The notes under the pieces: generated by a model
What the model was told of the DNA's origin: nothing
The model's database searches: none
Seen by the model: only the letters and a program-made list of their open reading frames with translations
Program-made: the position numbers and the translations under genes
Shown: one piece after another, positions 11,801 to 25,467 of the stretch
How positions within the stretch are numbered: position 1 is the first letter of the stretch
How the letters are laid out: each line of letters begins with the position of its first letter
Origin: Apus apus
Lineage: Eukaryota > Chordata > Aves > Apodiformes > Apodidae
Direction: 5' to 3'
Length of the DNA: 64,000 nucleotides
Assembly: GCF_020740795.1 (NCBI RefSeq)
Contig: NC_067282.1
Location: 135,729,132 to 135,793,131, forward strand

Positions 11801-14800
11801 CAGTGGTCATGATTGATAGCAGCTAATGCCAGAAATGGAGGAAACCTGTCCTCGGAGAGACCCAAGACAAGCTCAGTGCCTAAGCTGTTAGCCTCCAAAG
11901 GGTACGGTCTGACGGGGAGCGCAGGCTGTGTGCTGGCTCCAAGCTTGGAGAGGAATTTTATCTTGTAGTACCAGCTGTCAAGGCTTTATGACACTAAGTG
12001 GTACTTGACATTGAGGTGTCCCACTAATAACAGCAGAAGCATTTCCAGAGGGTGCTACTACTAAGTATAAATCTGGGTATCAATCACCTCCTTCCCTCTG
12101 AAGGAAAGGAGGGTGTAAAAAAGGATTTTTGGTAGGAAAATGTACTCATATGCAGAGATTTGTGGCAAACTTGAAAGACCCTCTTCAGCAGCAAAAAGAA
12201 AACAAAACTCTGCCCACATGTAATTCCATATGGTGGATCCAACTGTCAAAATACTTCCCACAGCTGAAACCTGGAGGGGAGGCATACACTTTATTGCTGC
12301 TGGGACCTATTATTAGAACAAATAATGTGCTGTGTTTTGCAGTTATAATAATTATAAATGTCAAACATCTTGCAAAGCCTGCATTTTTTTTTTTTCTGCA
12401 GCTTCTTATAAGCTATAAATGCTGAATAAGCAGATAATTCCTCTGAGAGTTGGGAGTTTTGTTTGTATATGGTTGCAGTTTTATAAAAGTAGGTTGTTGG
12501 AGGCTGAAGAGGAAATGAGTGTATAAGAAGAGCTACGTACATCTGCGAGTAACACTATACATCGGCACAGAACTGATTTAACAAAGGATGCTCTGTTCAT
12601 TTTGCTAGGTTTGGAATGCTGATAAGGAATAGTCTGGAAGAATTTCAGTCCTAGATTTTAACTATAGCCTTTGCTGCTCTGTCTTGGGTGCCATGCTCAT
12701 CTAGGTTAATTCAAATATTGTTTCTTTTCCTGCATGACACAGATCAGGAAAGCAGATCTACTTGGGTTTTGAATCATCATCTGCTCAAACAGTGACTCCT
12801 AATTTTTTTTGTGATCAACTCAAATTATTCCCAAAAAAGTCTAATTTCAGTGACTCATTTTATGATTATTCAATGTAAGACATGCTTAGGAGTCAGATTT
12901 CCAGAGAGGCTAATTAATCACAACTCATATGATTCACAGTAGCTCTAAAATATCATTATAAAGCCATGGGAAGGGTACACCAAACCCAGAAAAACTCAGC
13001 AAGACATTTCTGAACTGGCTACCCATCAATCCCTTTAATGAAACATAGATCTGGTAGACCAAATTCTACCAAGCATATGACCTCATTTCACAAGGAACTG
13101 AAACATATCTTACAGCATGAAAAAAACAAATTGAGGAGCTTGTAGAGTTTAAATTGATTTTTAATGTGACTGTTGGATTCTCTGAAGATTTTCTTTCTCC
13201 TGAATGCAGTTTTGTTGTTCCCTTGCAAACTAATTGTCCATGGAACAGAACTACATGGGAGCAATTTGAAGAACACTGTGAGAAATTCAGCTTTTTGTCT
13301 GTTTGCAGCCTGTCCACTAACAAGATTCAGCCAGTTCTAGCCATTAATTTAGGAACATTCTTCCTGCTCCTGTAGGAGCACTCAAGCATTGTAAAATGGT
13401 ATACTAATCTATTCACTTATCTCAGTTTTCTAATATGACAGGAATTAGCCCAAGCATAAGTTTAAACCCTTAACAAATAAATGAACTGCCATGATATCAG
13501 TGAATCACTATTCTATGGCCTTCTGTGTTATCTCTGTAGCAGACCAGTGTTTAATTTGCAATGTCTTCCCCAAATTTTGTAATCTCATTTTCATGAGCAG
13601 CATGTTTTGTCCCAGCTGCTCTGCAAACCACCCAGTGGTGCCTCTCATCAGGACACTGCATAATCTTCAGATTTTACCTAGAGTTTTTTAACATTCTAAA
13701 AACCATGAAATCTTAGGGATGTGTTTGCATCTTCAGTTAACAGTTCCCCCAACAACAATATGTATGTGTACACTCAGTTCTGCTTGTACATGTTACATTT
13801 AGATACATCCAGAAATAACATGTATAGACTTGATATCCATTGATAAATTGGCAAGCTAAGGATGAAAATAGACTTTATTAATGTTTCACTGCTTCATCCA
13901 TCCAAGACTAAAAAGGAAATTTTTGAAAAGATTCCTCAATCTCACAAATGCTAGTTCTCCAATCTTTTGTGTTCTTGGATGTTCGAAAATTTATGGCTAA
14001 AATCTCACTAGTCTTAGAAGCTGCATCAGCACTTGGGTATTTCCCCTCTTTATCCCAGTCATTCACACTTCTTTCCATCCTTCTTGTGACTTTACGTTCT
14101 TTTCACTAATCCATTCATCTTAAGACTGTCCTGAGCCTTTAGGTATCTTCAGCCCTCACTTGCCTACAACAGCAGAATTTTTTAGCAACTGAGAAACTTT
14201 TTTTGAACATGATACCAGAGAATTGCCAGAAGTCTTGGAATTCCCTGTCATTAAGGGAGTTAAGACTAATATAACATGAGATTTTTTTTAAAGGGAAAAG
14301 GTAGCACAGCTGGAAAAATGCAACTGGAGTGAACTTTGTATTTAATTTTTTCTTCCTGTCATCTTCATTTTCTCTTTCTCTTGCTGCTTCACTGCCACTC
14401 CTTCTCATAATCTAGAAATTATTTTAGTTTGGGATATTTCCTGTGCATTAATTGTATTTCATTGGCTGCCAATTCAGTCTTCCATTTCTGGCACTTGTCT
14501 TTGTATTTAGGCAGCATGATGAAAACTAATATCATAATCATACCATTCAACCAAATCACATTATGTAAGTCTGTGTCTAGTCAGCCAAAAATACCTTTGG
14601 TTGTCATTGAAGTGTAAGTTTCGTTTCCTCCTCAAGAAGGATCACATGACAGTAGAAAAACTGCTCCCATGTGACTATGTTCTATGGACAATTACTCCAC
14701 AAAGGCAGAGCAACACTCAGACTGTTCTCCTTTTTAAATACTATCTCTTAACTTTGCTGTTATGTTATTCTGGTTAATTATTTATTCTGATTTACTTGTG

Positions 14801-16119
14801 GTTCCTACAGAAAAATGTGACACAGTTCACTTTGAACAAACTTTTAAACTTCTAAACAAAACAAGTGTGCTCCAAACTGGAGACACCTGCAGCCAAGAAG
14901 CTCCAACATCTAGCACAGGGCTAAGGAACCACTACAGTGAAACTTTCTGTCTTGTACTGGAAGGAAGGAAAGCAGGACCCTGGTACTTCCATGTGCGTGG
15001 CTACACTAGAAAGAGTACATACAACTTCTTTTGTATTTGTCCAGTTGTGATATCCATTTTGCTCAAACCATAATGGCCTTCTGTTCCAAAACTCTATGAC
15101 GGTCTCCCTTAGATCCTTAAAACCTCTGAATTGCTCCATAGCTCTTACATTGGTGTTTCATTGGCTGAGCTTGAACTTGCTGCTAAATGCTGTCAAAAAA
15201 ACCTCACCCGAAGGCTTCAAAGGAAGAAAACTGATCACAAGAGTGACTGCTTGTTGTCACTTAAAAAACCCCACACATTCTGCACTACAGCAGGTAAGTG
15301 AGAGTAGACAGCCATCTAAGGTTTTAACAGAATGAGCTGCAAAGAAATTAATGACTCACTGTTAGTGTTTTTTACAGCCTAGCTGTTTGGTATCAAACAA
15401 GTCTATGGTTAAGCAACTGAAGTCATTAATCACTCAAAGCTTCTAATGTCAGACTTCCTAATGGCTTGCACAACTGCTTTGAAAAGTCTCAAATCGTTCC
15501 CTGTTAAAGAAATTTCTCTCTTAAGTACAGCCAGGGTGCTTAAGAGATCAGCTGCTTGTCCCATACACCTGTTTAATTGAAAGAAGTAATGGCTTTGTGG
15601 TTCATTAAATTAAATGAGACAATGTAATTGTTTTACTGCAGAATATCAGGTTATATTTATGCAGATGTATTTGTAATGTTATCGTTGAGATCTGAGCAAA
15701 CTACTGTCCAGGCTATTTCCACAGTCCAATTTAACATAAGTGATTTGGACACTGATTTAATTGCTGCACTACAAAATCATTTTACTTCAGAGGGGTCTAG
15801 TTGTGGTTGTTTTAATTCTAAGCTCTATAATGAGTTCAGACAAATAGTAATAAACTTTTATTCCTAGAAAAGGAACAACAACTACGTTTGGTTTCATGCC
15901 ACTCTAATTACATTATTAAAATAATTTAATCGGTTTATTTGTAGGCAAGGCAACTGTAAAAACTTTTCTTTCTCTACCCAAATATAATTAAGTCAATTAT
16001 TTCCTGCCAGAAAGTTACCAGAACTCATAACCAGAACAAGTGAGGAACAGCAGCTCTGAGTACTTGGGAAGAAGGATCTTTTTTCTCAATTCAAAACTGA
16101 ATCCATGTAAATCTACAGA
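5871..16119. other. Long gene-free stretch between CR1 remnants
   Basis: I read both strands for coding exons, tRNA-like hairpins and known repeats and found none I can support. Frames of up to about 118 codons (for example 6250-6606) have no recognisable domain and no splice-site support. In mammals ST8SIA1 lies beyond the 3' end of C2CD5, but no ST8SIA1 exon was recognised here. Confidence 0.55.
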
Positions 16120-16420
16120 GTGTGAAGTCCTAGGAGCAAAAAAAATCTCAAGAGGCCATCCAATTCATCCCCTGATCAGAGGCACACAGGCAAGTCCTGA
16201 AGGTGTTCATCTAACCAGCTCCCTAGGCACTTGCTGAAGGATAGCACTAACTTCCCCAGGCAATGTGTCAGCGCTTTGTGCTCCTCACAACTGCAAAATC
16301 ACGTCTGTATGTGTAGCCTGAACCCATCCTGTTCCACTTCAAGCCCATTACTTCCTTTACTATCTGCTGCAGATGTAGGAAACAGCCCTTGAAGGTGGTC
16401 AGCCAGTTTGCTGTTTCACT
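16120..16420 (-). mobile_element. Old, diverged CR1-like fragment
   Basis: The plus strand has features of antisense CR1 3' regions: AAGAGGCCATCCAATTCATC, then CCTGAACCCATCCTGTTCCA and TTCAAGCCCATTACTTCC. It is far more diverged than the other copies. The ends are uncertain. Confidence 0.55.
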
Positions 16421-19400
16421 CACTGCACTTGAGTCAATCTTTCCTTGCAGATCATGTTTCCTAAACTGAGCTCTCCTCTCTCTGGAGCCCACAAGATTCT
16501 GGGAGATCATAATTCGAAAACTGAGTTGTGAACAAAGCAGGATCAGTAGTTCAGATGCCTTTCCTTTTTATTTCAACAGGATAACACTGTTGACTCAGAT
16601 TCCATCTGTAACCTCTAGATTATTTTCCAAAGGTATGCTTGCTACCCAACTCTAGTTGTATTATGCTTCTGATAGAGATTTCTTACTTGAAACAACACCA
16701 TGGTCACATTGTGTCAGGACATTTCTTGCGTCCTGCAGGTGTAATAGGAAAACAGGAGCTTTCCTACCCGGACCTTACATACACACGTACATGAAGAACG
16801 GCTGCGTAATCCTACTGCACCTTTTACTGCACCACCTCTGCAGAGGCTGGAACTGTCATGGCAGGTAGAGCCAAAAAGCAGTGTGTACCAAGGCCTGAAA
16901 AGCTGTGTAAACAACCTTATGCCTTTCAGGTGGAAACATATGTATGTGTACACACACATGGGATGTATGCACGTCAGATGCACACTGAAAGATTTGTTTG
17001 TTGACTTCCAGAAACAAAGCCTAGAAACAATACCTCAATTTACATCAGATAAGGGATTTTACTTTGGACACAGCTGTCCAGATGGATACAAAAATATGTC
17101 CTTTCCCAGGCAAGAAGTGCAGCAGGGACACCTCTGACCATCAGCCATATGGTAAAACAGAGTAACTCTTAAAGTAGGATTTGAGAGGTTGAGTCCTGTG
17201 AGTCAGAGTTGTCGACCCTTACTGCAAATCCAGACAGTAATCTAGATCTTTGCAAAGTGATTCAAGCCCTAGTAATGAAAAGCTTCATGTGAGAGCAAAA
17301 TATACCATACTGATTGCTGAAACAAAACATTATAATACTTTATTTTTAGTATTTCTTACTTAAATTGGTTAGAGAATCATTATTCACCTGTCTCTCAAAT
17401 CAGCTATTGTTGTTCCTGACTTTTTATTGGTAGACCCTCAGCCTCATTTTGTGCTCTTTCCTTGTTTCTCCTACCTACATTACCTTCTTTTATGTACCCC
17501 ATCTCTTGCCTTTTCCTTCTTTATCTCAGCCCCTGTTCTTCTGCAGTGGCAAGAAGGGAATAGTCTGGAAACACCAACTCTCCCCCAGGTTCTTAGTTGG
17601 CCCGCAGATGTGCTCCGCTGGTAGGCATGGAGATGGTCAAAACCAGCAATGGTACTAGAAACACAGGAGCATTTCACCTTCAACAAATAGTTCTCTGACA
17701 CTGTCAACAGAAACAATCATGAGAACGTGTTACTGATAAGATTCATTCTTTTCACGTGGCCTCTGGGTAATTTTAGCAGTTGATATATGTAAAATTAAAG
17801 TTACAGTTTAAAACCTTCTGGCAGATTTCTGGCATGATTGAGAGATCCCTCCAGACCAGTACAGAACTTCAGCTGATGGAGTAAATTGGTAATGAACCAT
17901 GCAGTACGCAGCACAAGGGCAGGATCTGAGCACTGCTGGAAGACAGAGGTGGGAGATTACGACAATTTCATAACAAGTGACTCTTTCATTTCACCTTCTC
18001 TCAGCTATTTCCACCCATGCAAACAGCCTTGGACTGAGGCCAAAGTATAAATAGATCATCAATTTCAGAAAAAGCTTGAAAATTGAATTACAGCTCTGCA
18101 ATGCAGATAGCTCTACTGTCCTGCAGAAGTGTGAACAGAATCTGCAATTTCCAAACTTAAACACAGCTCCCTCCTCTCCTCTGCACATCCCAAAAGCAGT
18201 GGGTAAGTGCATGTGCTGTTGCTGACCTTTGGTTAGCCAAACCCTCCAGAGATGTGTTTGCATTTCTCCAGCAGGAAGAGAAGGAAGAGGGGAGAGCAGT
18301 CCAGGGCAGGATCCCTGGCTACAGAGAGGGCACAGACAGCTTAGGCAGAGAAGGGAGGCAGAAAGAGGATGGGTTGCTGTCTTCAAGTGTTCTCATTTAC
18401 TCCTCCGGCTTTCAGAGTGTGTGCCAGGAGATTATGACACCTCCTTAAAGCTTAACAGCCACAGTTGTGCTCCCTGAAAATTTAAGAGCTTTTCAGTGGT
18501 GAATATTCTGTTCAAAAGATTGCAATTGCTCTGATGTTTTCAAAATCTCAGAAGGTTTCCAGGAAAAGATTCTCCTTGTTTGAAGTGTTACAGACATCTG
18601 GTTTTAAGAAAATTAAAATAAAATTGGAATCACCCTAGTTCCTCTCCTCCCTACAATTCAAGGAGATATTTCTGTAAACATTAATGCTTTTGCAACAAAA
18701 ATAAATGTGCATCATTAAATGTGAATGTGCATGTTTATGCTAAAAACCTGCAAGTCAATCAAAATGTGACTCTCATTTCCATAAATGAAATAAACAGTTT
18801 CAAACTCCAGCTTCTACTCAGTGATTTGCCCATTGACTGATACACACAGTAAAATCTTATCTTAGATCATTAGCTATATTGGTCAAGACTGAGGTCCTTT
18901 TAGCGAGGCAATGCATTCATCACGTAGGTGCAACGACAACAGACCCAGCACCACACAGATCTGCCTTCAGCACATTCTCCTTTGTCACACCATACACACA
19001 AGCACAGGATTTTGATGCCTGCAGCGAGACCTGCTTCTCCCACTGCTCCCCAGCACAGCCGTGGCATGTTGCTTCACACCTCTCAGTCTCTGTTACTTCA
19101 ACCATTAAGTAGAGAATTGTCACCAACCAGTTCTGTGAAACGCTTGACGTGTACCAATGGAAGGTGTTACCTGGCAGGGTCATTCCCAACGAAGGAAGAG
19201 CAGCAGTGCAGCTTGCTCCTATACCAAGCAGGGTTTATACAGCTGACTTCTCAAAAGCCTGGGAAGAAAGCTAGCTTGCACATGGAAGAGCCCCAGAAGG
19301 ACAGGGTCCTTTCCTCCTTCAAAAACTTTCAGTGTGTCAGGCTTTTCATAACTAAGTTATGCAAGTTTAAAAATGAGCGATGTTTCAGTATTTAAGCTCC

Positions 19401-21585
19401 TGTGTCAGCCTGCACCTTGAAACCCAGTTCTTAGCCCTGTGTCACAGTGCTACTCCAGGAGCAACGGGGGCTCCCTGGGGCAGGGCAGGAAGCAGGGCAG
19501 GGCAGCTGGGGACCATTTGGGGCAGCCCCAGCTCAGCAGGGCCCATGGCCAGGAAGGGCTGCAGGGAGCAGGAGACCCACCCTGCTATGACATTGCTGGG
19601 ACAGCAGCTGATGGCTCCAGAAGACTGAAATGGCATCCTGGGCCATGGGCAGGGTGGGATAAGGCCAGGCAAGGACTGTAAGACCTGTTAGTGATCCTAG
19701 GGCCTGGCACTCTTCTGCAGACAGGGCAAGCCACTTCATCTTTTTTTGTTCCATTTCTGCTTTGTAGAGAAGTCAAAACTGAGCTTTGTCCTACCTACCA
19801 AACTACAAATACTGCATGGCAAGAAAACTTTTCTTGCCACACAGCCCAAGGCTCAAGAGAAGATCCACAAATGCTGCAGTAGAACAGTTGTTCTTAACAT
19901 TCTTGCCACGAAAATCCTGTTACTCACTTGGATCAATCATCAAAGATTCTCTCCATCCTCATCTGAACAGCAAAAGAGAACTGACAGCTCTCGAGAAACT
20001 TCACAGTCACTAACATCTCACTTGTTGCAATTGTTCGTAATTCCTTGCATCTGTCTTGCTTCTATTTTCATCAATCTGCCCCTCAGGAAATTGCTAGCAA
20101 GATAGGTTCAGGGTTGCCTTTTAGTCTGACAAAAGTGAACCAGCCCTTCACTTTTCATTTCCAAGGAAATTCTGATTTCAACAAAACTCCAAGAAAGAAT
20201 ATTTTATTCCACTTCAAAAGGGAGTGGAGGGAAGTAGAGAAAGCCACAATTATCTTCACACCAGAGGACATATGCTCTCAGTTTGCACCATTCATGTGTG
20301 AACATGGTTGCACCTTCACAAACTAGAAGGTCAACAAGGAAAAAAAAATGCAAGCTGAGGACTTTTCAACCAGCTCCAAAAGCAAGCTCCTAGTTGAAAA
20401 AAGAAGGGGAAAAAAAGTGGGATGTTAATTCCAGAAGATCCATTCCTAAAGCACCAAGCTGTCTGGGACTCCAACATGAAGCCAACATCTCCACCCCAAG
20501 TTAATTCCTGCCCACCTTCAAGCTTGAGTTGGCTGACTTAGCAAGCACTATGCATCTCTTACATAGTGATGGTTAGAGAAAGCTGTGGAAAGAATCAGCA
20601 AGCAGCAGCAGCATGGGCAGATGCTTTTCCTCAGTCTGCTGCCATTCTCCAGGGGAGGGGAAGAGTTGTTCAGGCCTGGAACCCTGCCCAGTCACCTGAA
20701 GGCCTGGCATAGACCTAGCTTCACTGCTACAAGTAAAGCAGTGTCTGGAGAAGTGGTCTGTTACAGAAACTGCTACTACTCCTTTCTAATCAAGAGCAAT
20801 ACCACTTGTTCACAATATTGGAGTGAAGCCAAAGCTTAGTGGCTCTTGAGGGTCTGTAGATAGGAGCAGAGCTGCTTTCACCCACCTACCCCATCATTTG
20901 GACTCCTCAAGTCAAGAGGAAGCAGCAACACTGTGGGTTAAGCCCAGCAGGCAGCCAGACACCAAACAGCTGCGTGTTCGCTCCTTCCCTCTCAGTGGGA
21001 TGGGTCAGAGAATCAGAAGAGCAGAAGTGAGAAAACTCATGGGTTGAGATAAAAAAAGACAAAACAAGGTAAAACAAGTGATGCAAAAAGCAATTGCTTA
21101 CCACCAGCCACCCAGTGCCAGTCTCTGAGCAACAGCAACCCCTAGCAAACCACCCTCTAGGTTTATTGCTAAGCAGGGTGCTGTATGGTGTGGGATATCC
21201 CTCTGGTCAACCTGGGGCAGCTGTCCTGGCTGTGTTCCCTCCCAGCCTCTTGTCCACCTTCAGCTTAGTTGCTGAGGAGGCAGCAGGGTGATTAACAGAA
21301 AGCCTTATACAAGCACTATTCAGTAACAGGTAAAACAACCCTGTGTTAACAAAGTTGTTTTGGTCACAAATCCAAGCCACAGCACCTACCAGTTGCTGTG
21401 AAGAAAATTCACTTGATCCCAGGCAAAACCAGTGCTAGCAAATTCCATCAGTGCCTACCCCCAACAGCTATTCTCAGAGTAAATTCCTGACAAGGCAGAG
21501 TTTCTTTGAGCCAGAAGTATCCCAAAGCACACTGTTGGTCTCCCCGCATTTGGAAAGACTCGTTTGAGAACGTATTTGGTTCGTA
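16421..21585. other. Gene-free stretch, one GC-rich patch
   Basis: No supported gene. Frames of 131 codons (18386-17991, minus) and 155 codons (18928-19395, plus) look like chance frames, without domain similarity or conserved splice borders. A locally G-rich patch lies at 19466-19522. Confidence 0.55.
19466..19522 (+). repeat. G-run cluster with G-quadruplex potential
   Basis: Eight runs of three or more G occur in 57 bases, starting at 19466, 19477, 19483, 19495, 19500, 19508 and 19519 among others, with loops of 2 to 9 bases. It stands out from AT-rich surroundings. Formation of a quadruplex is inferred. Confidence 0.55.
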
Positions 21586-22855
21586 TGGTGAGGTTTTGGT
21601 AACTGGTGGGCTACAGGGGTAGCTTCTGCAAGAAGCTGCTAGAACCTTCCCCTATATCCAACCGAGCAAATATGAGTAAGCTCCAAAGATGGACCCAACG
21701 CTGGACAAGGCAGAGTCCATCACTAACAGTGGTAGTGCCTTTGTGATAACATTTTCAAGAAGGGCGAATAACTGTACAATTGTAATCAGAAAGAAGAGTG
21801 ACAAGATGGGAGAGGAACAATTTTGCAGACACCAAGGTCAGTGAAGAAGAAGTGGGGGAGGAGGTGCTCCAGGCACTAGAGCAGAGATTCCTCTGCAGCC
21901 CATGGTAAAGACCATGGTGAGGCAGGCTGTCCCCCTGCAGCCATGGAGGTCTGGAGCAGATATCCTCCTGGAATGTGTGGAGGATGCCACACCAGAGTGG
22001 GTGGATGCTTGAAGGAGGCTAAGACTCCATGGAGAGCCTGCCCTGAAATAGGCTTGTGGTAGGACCTATAACCCCCTGTAAAGGGGAGCCCAGACTGAGC
22101 AGGGTCTAGGACAACTATCTGCCACTAACTCTCTGCAGGACAACTCAAAGCCAAAGCCAGCTCAACACTGGGACACCCCTACGCTGGGACAACTGCCCAC
22201 AGATTAGATGACACACTCCTCACCTGTGTAGATGTCCTGGTGGCAAGTTGGCATAGGGTTGTCTCACAGAGTTAGTGGTGGGTAGTTGTCCCTCTCACAA
22301 TGAGCAGGTTTGCCAGCAGAACTTGTGACCCTGAGAAGGATCCAGGCTGGAGCAGTCTGTTCCTGAAGGACTGCACCTCATGGAAGGGACACATAGTGGA
22401 ACTGTTCATGAAGCCCATGGGAAGGACTCATGTTGGAGAAGTCTGTGGAAAACTGTCTCATGTGGGAGGGACCTATGCTGGAGAAGGGTAAGAGTGTGAG
22501 GAGGAGGGAGTGGCAGAGACAAAGTGTGATGAACTGACCCAAACCCCATTCCCTGTCCCCCTGCACCACTTGGGTGGGGGGAAGTAGAGAAAATGAGTAA
22601 AGTTAAGCTTGGGAAGAAGAGAGGGGTGGGGAGGATTGAACATTTCTCATTATCCTATTCTGATTTGATTGGTAACAAATTAATTTTCCCCAAGTCAAGT
22701 CTGTTTTGCTCATGATGGTAATTGCTGAGTGATCTCTCCCTGTCCTTCTCTTGACCCAGGAGCCTTTCATTGTATTTTCTCCTCCCTGTCCAGCTGAGGG
22801 GAGTGATAGAGCAGCTTCGGCAGCACCTGGCATCTAGCCAGGGTCACCCCACCGT
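21586..22855 (+). mobile_element. ERVL-type LTR, probably solo
   Basis: The sequence follows an LTR class common in birds. It starts TGGTGAGGTTTTGGTA and passes through CTTCTGCAAGAAGCTGCTAG and GACACCAAGGTCAGTGAAGA. It then passes through AAGTCAAGTCTGTTTTGCTC and ends in GCTGAGGGGAGTGATAGAGC followed by GCCAGGGTCACCCC. There is no retroviral internal coding region on either side. The exact ends and a target duplication could not be fixed. It converges on the C2CD5 3' end. Confidence 0.75.
22325..22495 (+). repeat. Degenerate tandem units inside the LTR
   Basis: Imperfect units of about 45 bases recur around GGACNCATGNTGGAGNAG, each followed by a short variable stretch and an ACTG-containing segment. 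Similar units appear further upstream in the LTR. Confidence 0.55.
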
Positions 22856-23969
22856 GGCATAGAGTAGGGTCTCTTGCATTGATGGCTCCCATTTCAGCAG
22901 CAACTTCCGTGATTCTATCACAATCAAAAATGTAGGTTATTATGTCATGACTAAAAGCATGAAAGTCGTTAGCTAAAAAGGCACTTTGGTATGATTTTCA
23001 GCCATTCTGAACTCAGCAAGGAACATAAATCAACTTAAGCTGTAGGCACAGAGCTCTTCGAAGGTGTTTTGTGCACTAATGACTTTGAATTTTAACTCCT
23101 GTTTTATTTTCCTTTCCTTACATGCTCTTAATAATTCCCTGAAGTTTGACTTATGTTTATATGAACCTCTTTTTTGCCTCTGAGAAAGACACGTGATGTT
23201 CCAAATGACAATGGCTTTGCACACACTTGTCCCTTTTTTTACACTGGAAAGAAGAAAATAACAACCAAAGCAATTTAAGTGTACAGCTTGGTACAGGCTA
23301 AATTTATCCAGCTGGACCAATTAAGAAAGGCTAAATCCCAATTAGTAATAGTTAAAAAACATATTTGTCATTCCTGGAATAATAATGAGAAGAATTAAAA
23401 TTTCTAGATGAGAAAGCTCTTCCTCTATGTCTAATTAAACACACCAGAAGAAATTGTGACCTTTTACACAGCTAGAAATTGAAAGATGGCATTAATGCTT
23501 CCATAGAAGCAACGAAAAAAGAAACAACTCAGAAACCCCCCCAAATCAAGAACAGCTACTTTCATGTGCTATTTCAGAGAGTACTTCCATGCTCAATACG
23601 TAGGCTGAAAACAACTTCTTGTGCCAGATCCAAGACCTTCTGAAGTTATTAATATTCTGCCATCAGCTTCAAGGGGAACAAGATTTGCCTTGCAAAATAA
23701 TCAAGAGAGCTTCAACTGTTTACAGGCAACTTAATTTATGGCAGCTTTGGTTGCAACAGCTACATAATTTAGAAAGAAAATTCACGGTATGAGTAAAGTG
23801 TTCTGGTAAGCACCCAATTCAAACACTTTAAATATCATAAACACTCCAAATTTTTAATAGTCAGGTTGCAACATTCTATACAAAAAATGTTCCTCTGAGG
23901 AGAATGGGGGTGGGATGTATTTAATATGTATCCAGCATACACATTTAACTACTACACACATAAAAAGGC

Positions 23970-25335
23970 AATAAATTTTATACAGAAATTTATTGTGCAA
24001 GAATTATTTTCATGCTCATTTACAATGAAATAATTAGCTTTAACAAATAATCATGCCATTGCTTAATCTCAACACTAAGCAGAGTATTTACATTCAAGTT
24101 TACATGTTTGTTCAAGTTCCATGTAGGGTAATTGTCAGAATTAAGTAAGAATGCATCTTCAGATCAAAGTTTGCATTTGTTACATTAAAACATCACTGCC
24201 TTTCAGACATTTACCAGAAATGACAAATTTCCTTTCTTAGCAGTACCCTCATTTCCCAGCTACTGTACTGGAAAAAATCCCCCAAAACTAACTTGCAGAA
24301 ATCAGCATCACAAACATACAACAATCTCCAACTAGCCAGGCATTTCCAACTGATTACATGAAAAGGAGTCTGGAGCATACCTGTGTATAACTGACTTTTG
24401 GAGGACTGTTTATGTCATTCTTGCAAGAGATCATGCCTTAAGAAAATGAGCCTAAGGAAAATTGTTTCATGGAACCTTATATAAAAAAAAGATCTATTTT
24501 GTTAATATCAAGGTGAACAGCTTATTACAGCACCTAATACATTTCAGAACTTTTTCTTTAGTTGTTTTTTGTTTTGTTGTTTTTTTTAACCATGGGGATG
24601 ACTAGGAACACAGCATCATGGTCTGGCAACTTTTAAAAAACAAAAATTAACAATAAAAACCCCAAAACATCACACAAGACATACACTGTATAGTAATAAT
24701 TTAAATACAATAAAATAAATCAGCAGTTCACAAACAGTTGAAAAATATTTTTGTATCAGAAATAATTTGAACTGTGACCTTTTGGCACAGCTTCTTCCTC
24801 TTCACACTCTATCATCTAAGACAAGTTCAGACTCCACCTCACAGTTTATTAGTCTGTGCACAAATCCCTTGCTCCTTTGGCAAATGTTGCTAACGCAAGC
24901 TTCTCAGTTGTCTTCCACCCACCTCACCCCCTCTTTTATTTTTTAAACAGAGCTGAGTATCAGCTTATTCAATATGCAAACTCAGAGATGGTTCTGAGTA
25001 ACTTGTCATGGTCCTGTTAAAAAGCTGAAAAATGTGACAATTTTGTTTACTTTCACAGTTGCAAGTGATACCTACTATTTTAATCCATACTTTCAAATCA
25101 GTGCTTCATCTTCTGTCTAGGTTTCAAAGGGGGTCTGTATTTATAACAGAAGAATCAGAGCATACCTGCCAATAAGCTGCCCTGACTATAACATAAAGGA
25201 CAAAGTAGAGTGATTGTCTTGGATTTTGGCTCTTCACGTTATGGGGAGATACTGATTTTGAAGATGCAAACTTAAACATTCCCACATTATAAACAATCTC
25301 TATATTTGGCAGAGCCTATTTCACTTTTTCTGTCT
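23970..25335 (-). other. C2CD5: Probable C2CD5 3' UTR
   Basis: AT-rich DNA follows the stop codon on the minus strand. The 3' boundary is a guess based on an AATAAA on the minus strand at 23994-23989. Other minus-strand AATAAA hexamers, at 24850-24845 and 24940-24935, could give shorter ends. One at 23108-23103 could give a longer one. No coding potential was seen. Confidence 0.45.
23989..23994 (-). terminator. Candidate polyadenylation signal AATAAA for C2CD5
   Basis: AATAAA on the minus strand, about 1.34 kb after the C2CD5 stop. A cleavage site would be expected near 23970. Several other AATAAA hexamers occur nearby, so the assignment is tentative. Confidence 0.35.
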
Positions 25336-25467
25336 TCACGTTGTGACATCTCCTCCAGAACTTGTTGGTTGAGAAACAACTGCAGAAGGTTGTACTGGTA
25401 ACATTTCTAACTCAGATTCACATACAAAGATGACTGCATCACCACTTACATTTATTAAACACTGGGC
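25336..25467 (-). CDS. C2CD5: C2CD5 terminal coding exon with stop
   Basis: The exon holds 132 coding nt (43 residues plus TGA at 25338-25336), with acceptor TTATTTTTTCAG. It encodes AQCLINVSGDAVIFVCESEL, which closes the last YbjQ-like unit. A variable tail, EMLPVQPSAVVSQPTSSGGD, and VTT follow. The tail is less conserved than the rest, as expected for a disordered C-terminus. Confidence 0.96.
   Translation of the reverse strand, partial: AQCLINVSGDAVIFVCESELEMLPVQPSAVVSQPTSSGGDVTT

Noticed and set aside
17991..18386. 131-codon minus-strand frame
   Set aside because: No recognisable motif or conserved junctions; treated as a chance frame.
18928..19395. 155-codon plus-strand frame
   Set aside because: No domain, low-complexity Ser/His/Gln composition, no splice context and no recognised similarity. 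It is long only because the local sequence is GC-richer.
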